Assembly (NCBI RefSeq): GCF_001423965.1
Contig: NZ_LMPV01000008.1
Span: 158,760 to 222,759, forward strand
Length of the DNA: 64,000 bases
Reading direction: 5' to 3'
Source of the DNA: Exiguobacterium sp. Leaf196
GTDB lineage: Bacteria > Bacillota > Bacilli > Exiguobacteriales > Exiguobacteriaceae
A model generated the notes under the pieces. It saw only the letters and a program-made list of their open reading frames with translations, ran no database searches and was not told the origin of the DNA. How positions within the stretch are numbered: the stretch's first letter is position 1; the number at the start of each line of letters is the position of its first letter. Below are positions 52,539 through 61,816 of the stretch, one piece after another. The position numbers were made by a program, and so were the translations under genes.

Positions 52539-54599
52539 ATGAATGAATTGGAATTATATCAACTCGATCCGACACGTCGGAAGACGACGATCCGTTCGTT
52601 AATCCGCTATGCGATGCATGAGAAAAAAGCAATTTTCTTAGGATTGTTTCTACTCGTATTAGCAGTCGGAGCGGAATTGACAGGTCCGTATATCGCCAAA
52701 GTCATCATTGATGAACATATCGTTGCGATTGAAAAGGACTGGGTTGAAGTTAAAGCGGACGGTGCGGTCACGTATGACGGTCGTCAGTTCGCCAAAGCAC
52801 AAGACGTATCTAAAAGTGAAATCGTTCGATCCGTCTCGATCGTCCAAACGGCTAAGGGATACTTGTTCGTACCGAAACAAGTCGTCAGTGGAGGAGAACG
52901 GAAAATTAGTGGGAATACGCTGACGGTCACGCGTGGAAACGATGTATACACGTATGACGGTATTCAAAAGCTGACACAAGGGCAGGTCTATGATTTTTAT
53001 TCAAAGGACTTAAAAGCGATTGGCTGGTTATCGTTGATCTACGTCATTTTGCTGCTTGCAGCAGCTGGTTTGAACTGGATTCAACAAATTTTGCTCCAAC
53101 GCTCTGCCCATAAAATCATTAAACGGATGCGTCTTGATGTCTTTACGCATCTGCAACGGTTACCGGTCCGTTATTTCGATCAGACGCCAATCGGGAAAAT
53201 CGTTAGTCGAGTCACGAATGATACGGAGACGATTCGCGATCTTTATCTCGGTGTGCTCGCCCGGGTCTTCTCGGGGATCATCACGATGGCGGGAATTCTC
53301 GTCGCGATGTTCTTCCTCGATTATCGATTAGGACTTGTTTCGCTGATCATCATTCCGATCGTCTATTTCTGGATCCAACTGTTCCAGAAACTCGCGACGA
53401 AGAATAACTTCAAGGTCCGCTCACTCGTTGCCGACATGAATGGTCAACTGAATGAGAACATCCAGACGATGCCAATCATTCAGGCATATGCACGTGAGAA
53501 GGAAGTCCTTGCCGAATTCGAACAAAAGAACGAAGAAAACTATCAGACACGGGCAAAGTTGTTACGACTTGATGCCTTGATGTCACACAACTTATCCTAC
53601 TTTTTGAAAAACCTGACGCTCGCCCTATTGATTTGGATCGTCGGTGGGAAAAGTCTGATGAACGGATCGTTTTTATCGCTCGGGATTTTATATGCGTACA
53701 TCGATTACGTGTCCCGCTTGTTCGAACCGGTCACTCAAATCATGAATCAGCTATCGCCACTGCAACAAGCACTCGTCTCAGCGGACCGGATGTTCCAGTT
53801 GCTCGACGAAAAGGGAGAAGCGGTCGAACAAGGTCGCGTGCCTCGGTTTAAAGGTGCGGTGTCCTTCAAAGACGTCGAATTCAGTTATGAGGCGGGGAAT
53901 CCCGTATTGCGTGAGATTCAAATCGACGCAGCACCGGGGGCGACGATCGCCCTCGTCGGTCACACGGGTAGCGGGAAAAGCTCCATCATGAACCTACTGA
54001 TGCGTTTCTATGATCCTTCAAAAGGGCAGTTATTGATTGATGGACAGGACGTGACGACTTTACCGAAACAAGCGGTCCGTGAACATATGGGCATCGTCTT
54101 ACAGGATCCGTTCCTCTTTACGGGAACGATTCGGTCGAACATCACACTCGGTAATCCTGATATTTCCGAAGAACGGGTACGACAAGCGATCGAAGCCGTC
54201 GGCGCGGATCGATTCATTAATCGTTTACCAAACGGACTCGATGAACCGGTCATCGAAAAAGGTGCTACGTTATCAGCGGGTGAACGACAGTTGATCAGCT
54301 TTGCTCGTGCACTGGCGTTCGACCCTGCGATCCTAGTTCTTGACGAAGCAACAGCGAGTGTTGACTCGGAAACCGAAGCGGTCATTCAGGATGCTTTATT
54401 GACGTTGACGAAAGGACGGACGACTTTCATCATCGCCCACCGTTTATCGACGATCAAGGATGCTGATGAAATTCTTGTTCTCGATCATGGTCAGATCGTC
54501 GAGCGAGGACCACATGATGTACTCCTCGCGATGTCCGGGATTTATGCGAAAATGTATGCGTTACAAAGTAAGCGGAATCTAGAATTGAAATCAAGCTAA
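52539..54599 (+). CDS. bmrD: Heterodimeric ABC multidrug exporter subunit, BmrD-like
   Basis: 686 residues. Between TM1 and TM2 is an extra ~100-residue external domain (about 65-165, beta-rich), the hallmark of BmrD/YheH. The NBD has Walker A GHTGSGKSS, a non-standard signature LSAGERQ, and a canonical Walker B LDEATASVD with its Glu. Together with BmrC this gives one active and one degenerate ATP site. TAAGGAGGTGCC precedes the ATG. Confidence 0.87.
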   Translation: MNELELYQLDPTRRKTTIRSLIRYAMHEKKAIFLGLFLLVLAVGAELTGPYIAKVIIDEHIVAIEKDWVEVKADGAVTYDGRQFAKAQDVSKSEIVRSVSIVQTAKGYLFVPKQVVSGGERKISGNTLTVTRGNDVYTYDGIQKLTQGQVYDFYSKDLKAIGWLSLIYVILLLAAAGLNWIQQILLQRSAHKIIKRMRLDVFTHLQRLPVRYFDQTPIGKIVSRVTNDTETIRDLYLGVLARVFSGIITMAGILVAMFFLDYRLGLVSLIIIPIVYFWIQLFQKLATKNNFKVRSLVADMNGQLNENIQTMPIIQAYAREKEVLAEFEQKNEENYQTRAKLLRLDALMSHNLSYFLKNLTLALLIWIVGGKSLMNGSFLSLGILYAYIDYVSRLFEPVTQIMNQLSPLQQALVSADRMFQLLDEKGEAVEQGRVPRFKGAVSFKDVEFSYEAGNPVLREIQIDAAPGATIALVGHTGSGKSSIMNLLMRFYDPSKGQLLIDGQDVTTLPKQAVREHMGIVLQDPFLFTGTIRSNITLGNPDISEERVRQAIEAVGADRFINRLPNGLDEPVIEKGATLSAGERQLISFARALAFDPAILVLDEATASVDSETEAVIQDALLTLTKGRTTFIIAHRLSTIKDADEILVLDHGQIVERGPHDVLLAMSGIYAKMYALQSKRNLELKSS

Positions 54600-54611
54600 T
54601 CCATCCAGTTT

Positions 54612-54656
54612 CTCCTCCTTTTCGTTTATACTGAAAAACGAAGAGGGGGAGTTTTT
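54612..54656 (+). terminator. Terminator after bmrD overlapping the yfhH ribosome-binding site
   Basis: CTCCTC-TTTTCGTTT pairs with AAAACGAA-AGGGGGAG, then TTTTT. The 3' arm contains the yfhH Shine-Dalgarno (GAGGGGGAG), so readthrough RNA would have this site masked. Confidence 0.7.
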
Positions 54657-54659
54657 GTA

Positions 54660-54980
54660 ATGGAGACACGGATGAGTCAATTATCGAAATACGAGCTTGA
54701 GATGTTGATCACGAAATTAAGTGAACAAAAACGAAAAGCGGAGCAACACGGGAATGTCAGTGAAGTGGAGGTCGTAACGCGAAAAATCGCCATTGCGAAA
54801 AGTTATTTGATCGATCCGAAACGATTCGAACGGGGAGCCTTTTACCGAATTGAAGGAGAAGAGGCGCGATTTGAGTTACACTTCGTCAATGGCGTCATGG
54901 GCTGGGGACATTTTGAAGGAACTGCTCAAGAAGTCGCGATTCCGCTCGCATTATTCACAGGAGAGGGGGAGCAGGCATGA
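54660..54980 (+). CDS. yfhH: DUF1811 protein YfhH
   Basis: 106 residues: an N-terminal helical pair (about 5-50, LSEQKRKAEQHGN as in YfhH) and a small beta-barrel-like C-terminal domain (FYRIEGEEARFELHFVNGVMGWGHF). Function unknown. Conserved next to recX in Bacilli. Overlaps the next gene by four bases (ATGA). Confidence 0.85.
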   Translation: METRMSQLSKYELEMLITKLSEQKRKAEQHGNVSEVEVVTRKIAIAKSYLIDPKRFERGAFYRIEGEEARFELHFVNGVMGWGHFEGTAQEVAIPLALFTGEGEQA

Positions 54981-55249
54981 CGAATCGAGAACAAGCACTA
55001 AAGCAACTGGCTGAAGAATTATTACAAGTAAACGACGTACTGACGCCCGACGAGGCATTAACATGGGTCGAAGTCTTATGGGAAGATTTCGAAGCAACAC
55101 TTGCGCGCGCAGGTGAGAAGTATCAAGGTGAAGCCGTTGCGGTTCATTTCGTCGAGCAACAGATTAAACAGCATGGGGCGATGTTACACCGGTTTAATAC
55201 GACGAACGAAAAATTCAAACATTTGATGACAGGTCGAAACGTCGAATGA
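54977..55249 (+). CDS. yfhJ: WVELL-family protein YfhJ
   Basis: 90 residues, helical and acidic. TWVEVLWEDFEATLARAGEKYQG (in pieces: TWVEVLWEDFEAT, about 29-41) carries the WVELL family core seen in B. subtilis YfhJ. Function unknown. Translationally coupled to yfhH; terminator follows. Confidence 0.85.
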   Translation: MTNREQALKQLAEELLQVNDVLTPDEALTWVEVLWEDFEATLARAGEKYQGEAVAVHFVEQQIKQHGAMLHRFNTTNEKFKHLMTGRNVE

Positions 55250-55250
55250 A

Positions 55251-55292
55251 AAAAGCTCCGCACATCGGGATTTCCGTTGCGCGGAGCTTTGT
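55251..55292. terminator. Bidirectional terminator, yfhJ / yfhP
   Basis: AAAGCTCCGC and GCGGAGCTTT pair around an irregular loop. Confidence 0.78.
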
Positions 55293-55294
55293 CT

Positions 55295-56278
55295 TTATAA
55301 AGCAGGGATGAACAGTTTTTTCTGCAAAGTCCGTTCGCTGAACACCCAGCCGGTATAGGAGCTGACGATTTCTTGTGTAGCAGCGTCGATTCTGACGACG
55401 GCAACGAATGGATAGACTTCCTTCGTGAAATAACGCAGGTTGGTGAAGCGGTATTCGACAATGCCATCTTTTCGTGAGACCGTATACGTATGAATCTTCG
55501 AGAACTCAAGAAATGCTTGCAAGTCCGCGTTTTGTTTAACAATTTCATACAAGGCGTCACCATGCGGTTCGTCCTTGATTCGGAAGTTTCCGCATTCGAT
55601 GACGGTTCCACTGTTGATCTTAACGACAGAATACTCATCGCGTAAACGTGCTGCGACATGCCACTCATCCCATTTCATGCCAGGTGAGATGAAAAGCTTG
55701 TGTGCGCCGCGATAATAGCGCGCTGCGGTCGCAAGCGCGTCATTTCGCAACTTGAATTGAACAGCGTAGTAAATGATGACGATGGCAATCAAAATCGGGA
55801 AGATGACGATCGTCGCTTTCGTCAATAACCAAATCCCGAACGCGGCATAATACATCGTGAACAGATACGGATCAAATGTGTTGATGACACCCCAACCAAT
55901 CCAGGATTTTTTGAACGGGTGTAAGGCTTGTGTTCCGTAAGCGTTAAACAGATCGACGAAGACATGAAGAGCGACAGCGATCTGTGCCATCAGCCATAAT
56001 GAAGTCGGAGGTACACCGAATAACGTGCCGATGACGATCGAAAGTAATAACGGCCAGGCGAGTAAGGCGATCAATCCGTGTGATTTTCCGCGGTGTTGGC
56101 GCAAATAGGCGCTGTTTCCTTTAAACTTGAAGACAGTGTCGAAGTCCGGGGCGTGTGAGCCGACGAGCGCCGTCGTCGTCACGGCAGCAAACATCGTCGT
56201 GCTCGCTGCGACGTCAGGGTGTAGCGTCGAGATGGCGGCGAGACAAAGTCCCATGCCGATATGCGTACCAGTATCCAA
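55295..56278 (-). CDS. yfhP: YfhP, DUF457 membrane-bound metal-dependent hydrolase family
   Basis: 327 residues with five hydrophobic segments in the first ~190, then a soluble domain. The DUF457/YdjM motif pattern is present: DTGTHIGMG at the start, GSHAPDFDT (about 55) and LHVFVDLFNAYG (about 120). The TTG start gives MDTGTHIG, as in B. subtilis YfhP, about 10 bases after AAGGAG. In B. subtilis YfhP was linked to yfhO control; the biochemical function is unknown. Divergent from mutY. Confidence 0.9.
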   Translation of the reverse strand: MDTGTHIGMGLCLAAISTLHPDVAASTTMFAAVTTTALVGSHAPDFDTVFKFKGNSAYLRQHRGKSHGLIALLAWPLLLSIVIGTLFGVPPTSLWLMAQIAVALHVFVDLFNAYGTQALHPFKKSWIGWGVINTFDPYLFTMYYAAFGIWLLTKATIVIFPILIAIVIIYYAVQFKLRNDALATAARYYRGAHKLFISPGMKWDEWHVAARLRDEYSVVKINSGTVIECGNFRIKDEPHGDALYEIVKQNADLQAFLEFSKIHTYTVSRKDGIVEYRFTNLRYFTKEVYPFVAVVRIDAATQEIVSSYTGWVFSERTLQKKLFIPAL

Positions 56279-56381
56279 TGCGAATTCGCTCCTTCTATAA
56301 AATCGTGATGGTGAATCCATCGTGGTTCTGCCGAGTAATTTTTAATTAATATATCGTATCCAAGAGAAAAGAGGTAACCTT

Positions 56382-57398
56382 TTGACTGTCGTTCAAGAAT
56401 ATTTCACAAACTTTAACAAAACACAATTTACCACAGAACTAATTGCCTGGTTCCTTCGTGAACAGCGAGATCTCCCATGGCGAAAAACCAAAAATCCTTA
56501 CCATATCTGGATTAGTGAAATCATGCTCCAACAAACGCGCGTCGACACAGTTATTCCGTATTATGAGCGCTTCACGAAACGTTTTCCGACACCGCATGAT
56601 TTAGCAGCGGCGGATCAAAGTGAAGTCCTGAAGCATTGGGAAGGCTTAGGGTACTATTCCCGTGTCAAGAATCTTCAAATCGCGGTTCAGGAAGTTGTTG
56701 AAAAATATGATGGAATCGTGCCCGATGAGAAGGAATTGTTCAGTCAACTGAAGGGTGTCGGTCCGTATACGACAGGAGCAGTTCTATCGATTGCTTATGG
56801 GCAAGCAGAACCGGCAGTGGACGGGAACGTGATGCGCGTCCTATCGCGTGTACTTGGAATTTATGAAGATATCGCTGCACCGAAGACGCGAAAATTGTTT
56901 GAAGCGGCCGTGCGTCAATTGATTGATCCAGCTGATCCGTCAAGCTTCAATCAGGGGTTGATGGAACTTGGCGCGATGGTCTGTACGCCGAAGTCACCAA
57001 TGTGTGGACTCTGTCCTGTTCAAGACGTTTGTTTCGCATATGACCGAAATGCACAGGAAGAATTGCCTGTGAAGACGAAGAAAGGAAAGACGCAAATTAT
57101 TCCATATGATGCTCTTGTTTATGAAGCAGACGGAAAAATCGCAATTGAACAACGGGCGGAGACCGGTTTGCTTGCTGGCATGTGGCAATACCCACTTCGA
57201 GAAGCAGAAGAAGAGCGTGACGGAACGCTTATCGGACATGTTCGACACATCTTCTCACACCGGATTTGGGAGATTGCTGTCTATCGCGTGACGGAACAGC
57301 CGGACCAGACGATACTAGTTGATCAGGAAACGTATGCGACGCATCCGATATCTGTCGCCCAAATGAAGATTGATCGACTATTAAAGGGGGAGATTTAA
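56382..57398 (+). CDS. mutY: A/G-specific adenine glycosylase MutY
   Basis: 338 residues. EIMLQQTRVDTVIPYY (about 46-61), helix-hairpin-helix LKGVGPYTTGAVLSIAYG with VDGNVMRVL (catalytic Asp about 147), and a 4Fe-4S cluster C-x6-C-x2-C-x5-C (CTPKSPMCGLCPVQDVC, about 204-220); the C-terminal Nudix-like domain recognises 8-oxoG. It removes A paired with 8-oxoG. TTG start six bases after GAGGT. Overlaps the next gene by one base (TAATG). Confidence 0.95.
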   Translation: MTVVQEYFTNFNKTQFTTELIAWFLREQRDLPWRKTKNPYHIWISEIMLQQTRVDTVIPYYERFTKRFPTPHDLAAADQSEVLKHWEGLGYYSRVKNLQIAVQEVVEKYDGIVPDEKELFSQLKGVGPYTTGAVLSIAYGQAEPAVDGNVMRVLSRVLGIYEDIAAPKTRKLFEAAVRQLIDPADPSSFNQGLMELGAMVCTPKSPMCGLCPVQDVCFAYDRNAQEELPVKTKKGKTQIIPYDALVYEADGKIAIEQRAETGLLAGMWQYPLREAEEERDGTLIGHVRHIFSHRIWEIAVYRVTEQPDQTILVDQETYATHPISVAQMKIDRLLKGEI

Positions 57399-57823
57399 TG
57401 CATACTTTTCGATTTGAGACGCGTGTCGATACATCAAAGAAGCAAGCGTGGGATTTTTTAAGTGATGCCAAGGCATTGAGTCGATTGACGGTATTTCCGC
57501 AAGTGAAGACGTCGGGTGATACACGGACGCGAGCCGGGAATACGATTCGTCTACGTGTCGGAGTTTCACCACTATTTGTCTCGTGGACGTCTTGGATTCC
57601 TTTCGTAGAAGAATATGTCTTCGTCGATGTTGGTACAAAAGTGCCGTATCCGTTTCGTGCCTGGTGCCACGTGCACCGAGTCGAAGAACGTGAATCTGGC
57701 GTCTATTTCATGGATGAAGTGACGTATGCCTCCTTCTTACCAGCCTTCGTCATTGAAGCATTCATCTTGAAACCGATGTTCAAACAGCGAAAAAATGCGA
57801 TTTTGAATCACTTTCAAGGCTGA
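57398..57823 (+). CDS. SRPBCC-fold protein
   Basis: 141 residues with the START/SRPBCC pattern: TRVDTSKKQAWDFLSDAKAL at the start and a long C-terminal helix (FVIEAFILKPMFKQRKNAIL). Likely binds a small hydrophobic ligand; function unknown. AAAGGGGGAG precedes the ATG. Coupled to mutY. Confidence 0.78.
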   Translation: MHTFRFETRVDTSKKQAWDFLSDAKALSRLTVFPQVKTSGDTRTRAGNTIRLRVGVSPLFVSWTSWIPFVEEYVFVDVGTKVPYPFRAWCHVHRVEERESGVYFMDEVTYASFLPAFVIEAFILKPMFKQRKNAILNHFQG

Positions 57824-57866
57824 ATTCCGTCATTTTTCTGAAAAAATACCCTTTCGTTTTTCATGT

Positions 57867-57886
57867 GTTCTGAAAATGGGTATAAT
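57867..57886 (+). promoter_or_regulatory. Candidate promoter of ygaC-ygaD
   Basis: TATAAT at 57881-57886 is perfect; the -35 at 17 bases spacing is poor. An imperfect inverted repeat (ATACCC...GGGTAT) flanks it and could serve as mutY-operon terminator. Confidence 0.45.
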
Positions 57887-57939
57887 AAGCACGAGAGTAT
57901 AACAGAATGGAAGAAAAACGCTTTAGAAAGGAGTAGCAC

Positions 57940-58482
57940 ATGAGTCGATTCCCAAAAGAAAGTAGCAAGATTGAGATTCAAAGTTTCAAACATAACGGGA
58001 GCTTACACAGAGTTTGGGAAGAAACGCTCGTGCTGAAATCGACGGAAGAAGAATTGATTGGGTTCAATGATCGCATCATGGTCAGTGAATCGGATGGTCG
58101 TCAGTGGCGAACGCGAGAGCCTGCAATCTGTTATTTTTCAACAGAACTCTGGTTCAATGTCATTTGCATGATTCGGGAGGATGGCATTTATTACTACTGT
58201 AACCTCGGATCCCCTTCTACGTTCGATGAGAAAGATCGAGCAGTCAAGTACATTGATTATGATTTAGATATCAAAGTATATCCGGATATGTCCTACATGA
58301 TCCTCGATGAGGACGAATATGAGAAACATCGCCGCGAGATGAATTATCCGAAGGCGATCGATCGTATTTTGAAAGACAATGTCCAAATCCTGATCCAGTG
58401 GATTCGTAGTCGCAAGGGTCCATTTAACCCGGCTTTTGTGGATATGTGGTATCGTGAATATGAAACAAGATATCGGAGATGA
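57940..58482 (+). CDS. ygaC: DUF402 nucleoside tri/diphosphate phosphatase (YgaC/NtdP)
   Basis: 180 residues of the DUF402/FomD-like fold. [15 protein letters not shown] and the acidic [13 protein letters not shown]...DEDEYEKH (about 105-133) hold the metal-binding Asp/Glu cluster. Staphylococcal NtdP hydrolyses nucleoside tri- and diphosphates. AAAGGAGTAGCAC precedes the ATG. Followed by ygaD, as in B. subtilis. Confidence 0.9.
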   Translation: MSRFPKESSKIEIQSFKHNGSLHRVWEETLVLKSTEEELIGFNDRIMVSESDGRQWRTREPAICYFSTELWFNVICMIREDGIYYYCNLGSPSTFDEKDRAVKYIDYDLDIKVYPDMSYMILDEDEYEKHRREMNYPKAIDRILKDNVQILIQWIRSRKGPFNPAFVDMWYREYETRYRR

Positions 58483-58524
58483 TGGTTCGCCATCGTCTTT
58501 TTTTAGTTGAAGGAAGTGAAACAT

Positions 58525-60306
58525 GTGGCAACACAAGCAAAACGTAAGAAACAAGGCTCGATTCGTCGGTATATGGCGTTCGTCAAGCCGTATCAAAAAC
58601 AGATCCTCTTGACGGTCTTCGTCGGGATCATCAAGTTCTCGATCCCACTCGGACTTCCATTGTTGTATAAGTACATCATCGACCATATCCTAACTGGGAA
58701 CACGATGCCGATGGCTGAAAAAAGTAAGCAATTGGCATATTTGATCGGAGCAGGTGTCTTCATCTTCTTGATCGTCAAGCCGCCGCTTGAATACGTTCGC
58801 CAATATCTCGCACAATGGTCAGCGTCGAAGATTCTATTTGACGTACGGAACCGATTGTTTGATCATGTTCAGAAATTGTCGCTTCGTTTTTATTCGAATA
58901 CGAAAACCGGAGAAGTCATTTCGCGGATCATCAATGATGTCGAGCAGACGAAAGACTTCGTCGTCACAGGATTAATGAATCTATGGCTTGATATGATCAC
59001 GATTTTTATTGCCATTGCCATCATGTGGACGATTGATCCGAAGTTGACGCTTATCGCCATCATTCCTTTACCCTTCTACGCCCTCGCCGTTAAGTTCTTT
59101 TACGGTCGCTTACGTGGATTGACACGGGAACGCTCGGCAGCACTTGCGGAGCTACAAGGTCATTTGACGGAGCGGGTCAACGGCATGGCGGTTATCCGTA
59201 GTTTTGCACTGGAACCACACGAGAACAAAGCGTTCAAACATCAAAATGATGGGTTCTTAAAAGCAGCGCTTCGTCAAACGAACTGGAATGCGCGGACATA
59301 CGTCGTCGTATCGACGATTACGGACTTCGCACCAATCCTGATCTTCGGAACGGCGGCGTTCTTCGTCTTGAACAATCAAGTGACACTCGGGACGATGGTC
59401 GCGTTCATTGGTTATATCGACCGTCTGTATGCACCGCTCGGTCGTCTCGTCAACTCCTCAACGACGTTGACACAGTCGATTGCCTCGATGGACCGGATGT
59501 TCGAGTTTTTAGATGAGCCGTACGACATTACGGAAAAACCGAATGCGCGTGAACCGAAAGATGTCCGCGGAAACGTTCAATTTGAAAACATCAGTTTCGC
59601 TTATGAAGAAGGCGGCGAGCTGGCGATCGATCGCTTGACGCTTGACGTTCAGGCAGGCGAACGGATTGCTTTCGTCGGGATGTCAGGTGGCGGGAAATCA
59701 ACGCTCGTCAGTTTGATTCCGCGTTTTTATGATGTGTCTGCCGGTCGGATCACGCTTGACGGTGTTGATATTCGTGACTTGAAGTTGCGAGGTCTTCGCG
59801 ATCAGATCGGGATGGTCATGCAGGAATCGATTCTATTTAGTGAGTCGGTCCAAATGAACATCAAGATGGGGAATCCGGACGCGACGGACGAGGAAGTCAT
59901 CGCAGCAGCAAAAGCAGCGAATGCCCACGAATTCATCGAACGATTACCGAACGGTTATCATACGCCGGTCGGTGAACGAGGCGTCAAGTTATCGGGTGGT
60001 CAAAAACAACGTCTTGCGATTGCGCGGGTCTTCTTGAAGAATCCGCCGATTCTAATCTTGGATGAGGCGACGAGTGCGCTCGATTTAGAGAGCGAAGCGA
60101 TGATTCAAGATTCGTTAGCGCGTCTTGCAAAAGGGCGGACAACGTTTACTGTCGCGCACCGTTTATCAACGATTACCGATGCCGATAAGATCGTCGTCAT
60201 TGAAAATGGTCAGATTACGGAAATTGGCACACACGAAGTTCTCATGCAAAAACGAGGCGCTTATTTTGAACTGTATGCCATTCAAAATCTGGAACTCGTC
60301 GAATAA
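58525..60306 (+). CDS. ygaD: ABC half-transporter (YgaD, homodimeric exporter type)
   Basis: 593 residues: six membrane segments (to about 325), then NBD with Walker A GMSGGGKST (about 391), LSGGQKQRLAIARV and canonical LDEATSALD. Both sites are complete, so a homodimer is likely. MsbA-like; substrate unknown. The GTG start lies about 10 bases after AAGGA; an upstream TTG would overlap the site. Synteny ygaC-ygaD-gsaB supports YgaD. Confidence 0.88.
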   Translation: MATQAKRKKQGSIRRYMAFVKPYQKQILLTVFVGIIKFSIPLGLPLLYKYIIDHILTGNTMPMAEKSKQLAYLIGAGVFIFLIVKPPLEYVRQYLAQWSASKILFDVRNRLFDHVQKLSLRFYSNTKTGEVISRIINDVEQTKDFVVTGLMNLWLDMITIFIAIAIMWTIDPKLTLIAIIPLPFYALAVKFFYGRLRGLTRERSAALAELQGHLTERVNGMAVIRSFALEPHENKAFKHQNDGFLKAALRQTNWNARTYVVVSTITDFAPILIFGTAAFFVLNNQVTLGTMVAFIGYIDRLYAPLGRLVNSSTTLTQSIASMDRMFEFLDEPYDITEKPNAREPKDVRGNVQFENISFAYEEGGELAIDRLTLDVQAGERIAFVGMSGGGKSTLVSLIPRFYDVSAGRITLDGVDIRDLKLRGLRDQIGMVMQESILFSESVQMNIKMGNPDATDEEVIAAAKAANAHEFIERLPNGYHTPVGERGVKLSGGQKQRLAIARVFLKNPPILILDEATSALDLESEAMIQDSLARLAKGRTTFTVAHRLSTITDADKIVVIENGQITEIGTHEVLMQKRGAYFELYAIQNLELVE

Positions 60307-60307
60307 C

Positions 60308-60343
60308 AAAAAACAGCGCCCCTTGCGAGGGCGCTGCTTTTTT
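60308..60343. terminator. Bidirectional terminator, ygaD / gsaB
   Basis: CAGCGCCC and GGGCGCTG pair around CTTGCGA, with A and T runs. Confidence 0.9.
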
Positions 60344-60354
60344 AGTGAAGAGAC

Positions 60355-61653
60355 TTAAAGTCGAGCAAAGGCACGATTGACTGCTGCGATCGTCTCCTTG
60401 ATGTCGGCTTCCGTATGTTCCGTCGTCAGGAACCACGCTTCGTATTTCGAAGGAGCGAGGTTGACGCCTTCTTCTAGCATCAATTTGAAGAAACGTCCGA
60501 ACATCTCGCTATCTGCACGTTCTGCACCATCGTAATCGATGACTGTTTCATCCGTGAAGTAGACCGTCATGGCACCTTTTAGACGGTTGATCGTAATCGT
60601 GACGTCATGACGTTTTGCTGCTTCCAGTACACCTTGTTCGAGTAAGGCACCGAGGTGATCAAGTTTTTCATAGACACCAGGCTGCTCAAGTAATTCAAGA
60701 CAAGCGATACCGGCAGCCATGGATGCTGGGTTACCTGCCATCGTTCCCGCTTGATAAGCCGGACCGAGTGGCGCGACGTGTTCCATGATTTCCTTGCGAC
60801 CGCCATAAGCACCAATCGGTAAACCACCACCGATGATTTTGCCGAGCGCCGTCATATCGGGGCGGATATCGAGTAACTCTTGTGCACTGCCGTACGTGAA
60901 ACGGAATGCAGTGATGACTTCATCGTAAATAACAAGTGCATCGTGAGCATGCGTAATTTCGTTGACTGCAGCAAGGAATCCAGGTTGCGGTTCGACGATA
61001 CCGAAGTTTCCGACGATCGGTTCAACGAGTACACAAGCGACTTGATCGCCCCATTGTTCCATGATTTGACGGTACGATTCAATATCATTGAACGGTGTCG
61101 TGATGACTTCTTTTGCCGTCGCTTTCGTGACACCTGCTGAATCGGGAGAACCAAGTGTCGCTGGACCACTTCCTGCTGCGATCAGCATCAAATCCGAGTG
61201 ACCGTGGTAACAGCCACTGAACTTCACGACAAGCTCACGACCTGTATATGCTCGTGCGACGCGAATCGTCGTCATGACGGCTTCCGTTCCGGAGTTCGTA
61301 AAACGTACTTTTTCAAGCGAAGGAATCGCTTTTTGTAGTTTATGTGCAAAGTCGATTTCTAGACGGTGGGGCGTGCCATAAAGAAGACCGTTCTGGGCAG
61401 CGTGTGTGATCGCTTCCGTAATGTGGGGGTGACCGTGTCCTGTGATGATCGGACCGTAGGCCGCTAAGTAATCAATGTAGCGATTGCCATCGACATCATA
61501 AAAGTAAGCACCTTTTCCGCTTTCCATATAGACAGGTGCACCGCCGCCGACGGCTTTGAATGAACGGGATGGGCTGTTGACGCCACCAACGATACACTCT
61601 TGTGCGATTTCATATAACGCCTCTGAAGTAGGGCGAGTAGTGTGGGTAGACAT
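60355..61653 (-). CDS. gsaB: Glutamate-1-semialdehyde 2,1-aminomutase (second copy type, GsaB)
   Basis: 432 residues of class-III aminotransferase fold. PLP lysine in [17 protein letters not shown] (about 267), [13 protein letters not shown] near the N-terminus, GCYHGHSD (about 142) and [10 protein letters not shown]. It makes 5-aminolevulinate for haem. ATG after TTGGAGG. In B. subtilis the hemL copy sits in the hem operon and gsaB sits beside perR, as here, so this is probably the paralogue. Confidence 0.92.
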   Translation of the reverse strand: MSTHTTRPTSEALYEIAQECIVGGVNSPSRSFKAVGGGAPVYMESGKGAYFYDVDGNRYIDYLAAYGPIITGHGHPHITEAITHAAQNGLLYGTPHRLEIDFAHKLQKAIPSLEKVRFTNSGTEAVMTTIRVARAYTGRELVVKFSGCYHGHSDLMLIAAGSGPATLGSPDSAGVTKATAKEVITTPFNDIESYRQIMEQWGDQVACVLVEPIVGNFGIVEPQPGFLAAVNEITHAHDALVIYDEVITAFRFTYGSAQELLDIRPDMTALGKIIGGGLPIGAYGGRKEIMEHVAPLGPAYQAGTMAGNPASMAAGIACLELLEQPGVYEKLDHLGALLEQGVLEAAKRHDVTITINRLKGAMTVYFTDETVIDYDGAERADSEMFGRFFKLMLEEGVNLAPSKYEAWFLTTEHTEADIKETIAAVNRAFARL

Positions 61654-61732
61654 GAGGATTCCTCCAATCGATGATTCGTGAAAAATATCACGATATGATT
61701 GTATCATGGACGTCAAATCCGGTGCAGAGCCG

Positions 61733-61761
61733 TTGACGGAATGACTTTTTGTAGGTAGACT
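61733..61761 (+). promoter_or_regulatory. Promoter of perR
   Basis: TTGACG, a 17-base spacer and TAGACT, directly followed by a PerR box. Confidence 0.7.
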
Positions 61762-61763
61762 AA

Positions 61764-61778
61764 TTATAAAGATTATAA
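61764..61778. promoter_or_regulatory. PerR box (autoregulation)
   Basis: TTATAAAGATTATAA matches 14 of 15 consensus bases. It covers the expected transcription start of perR, a repressing position. Confidence 0.8.
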
Positions 61779-61816
61779 TCTGATAGTCAATGAAAGATAG
61801 AAATGAGGGGATGGAC

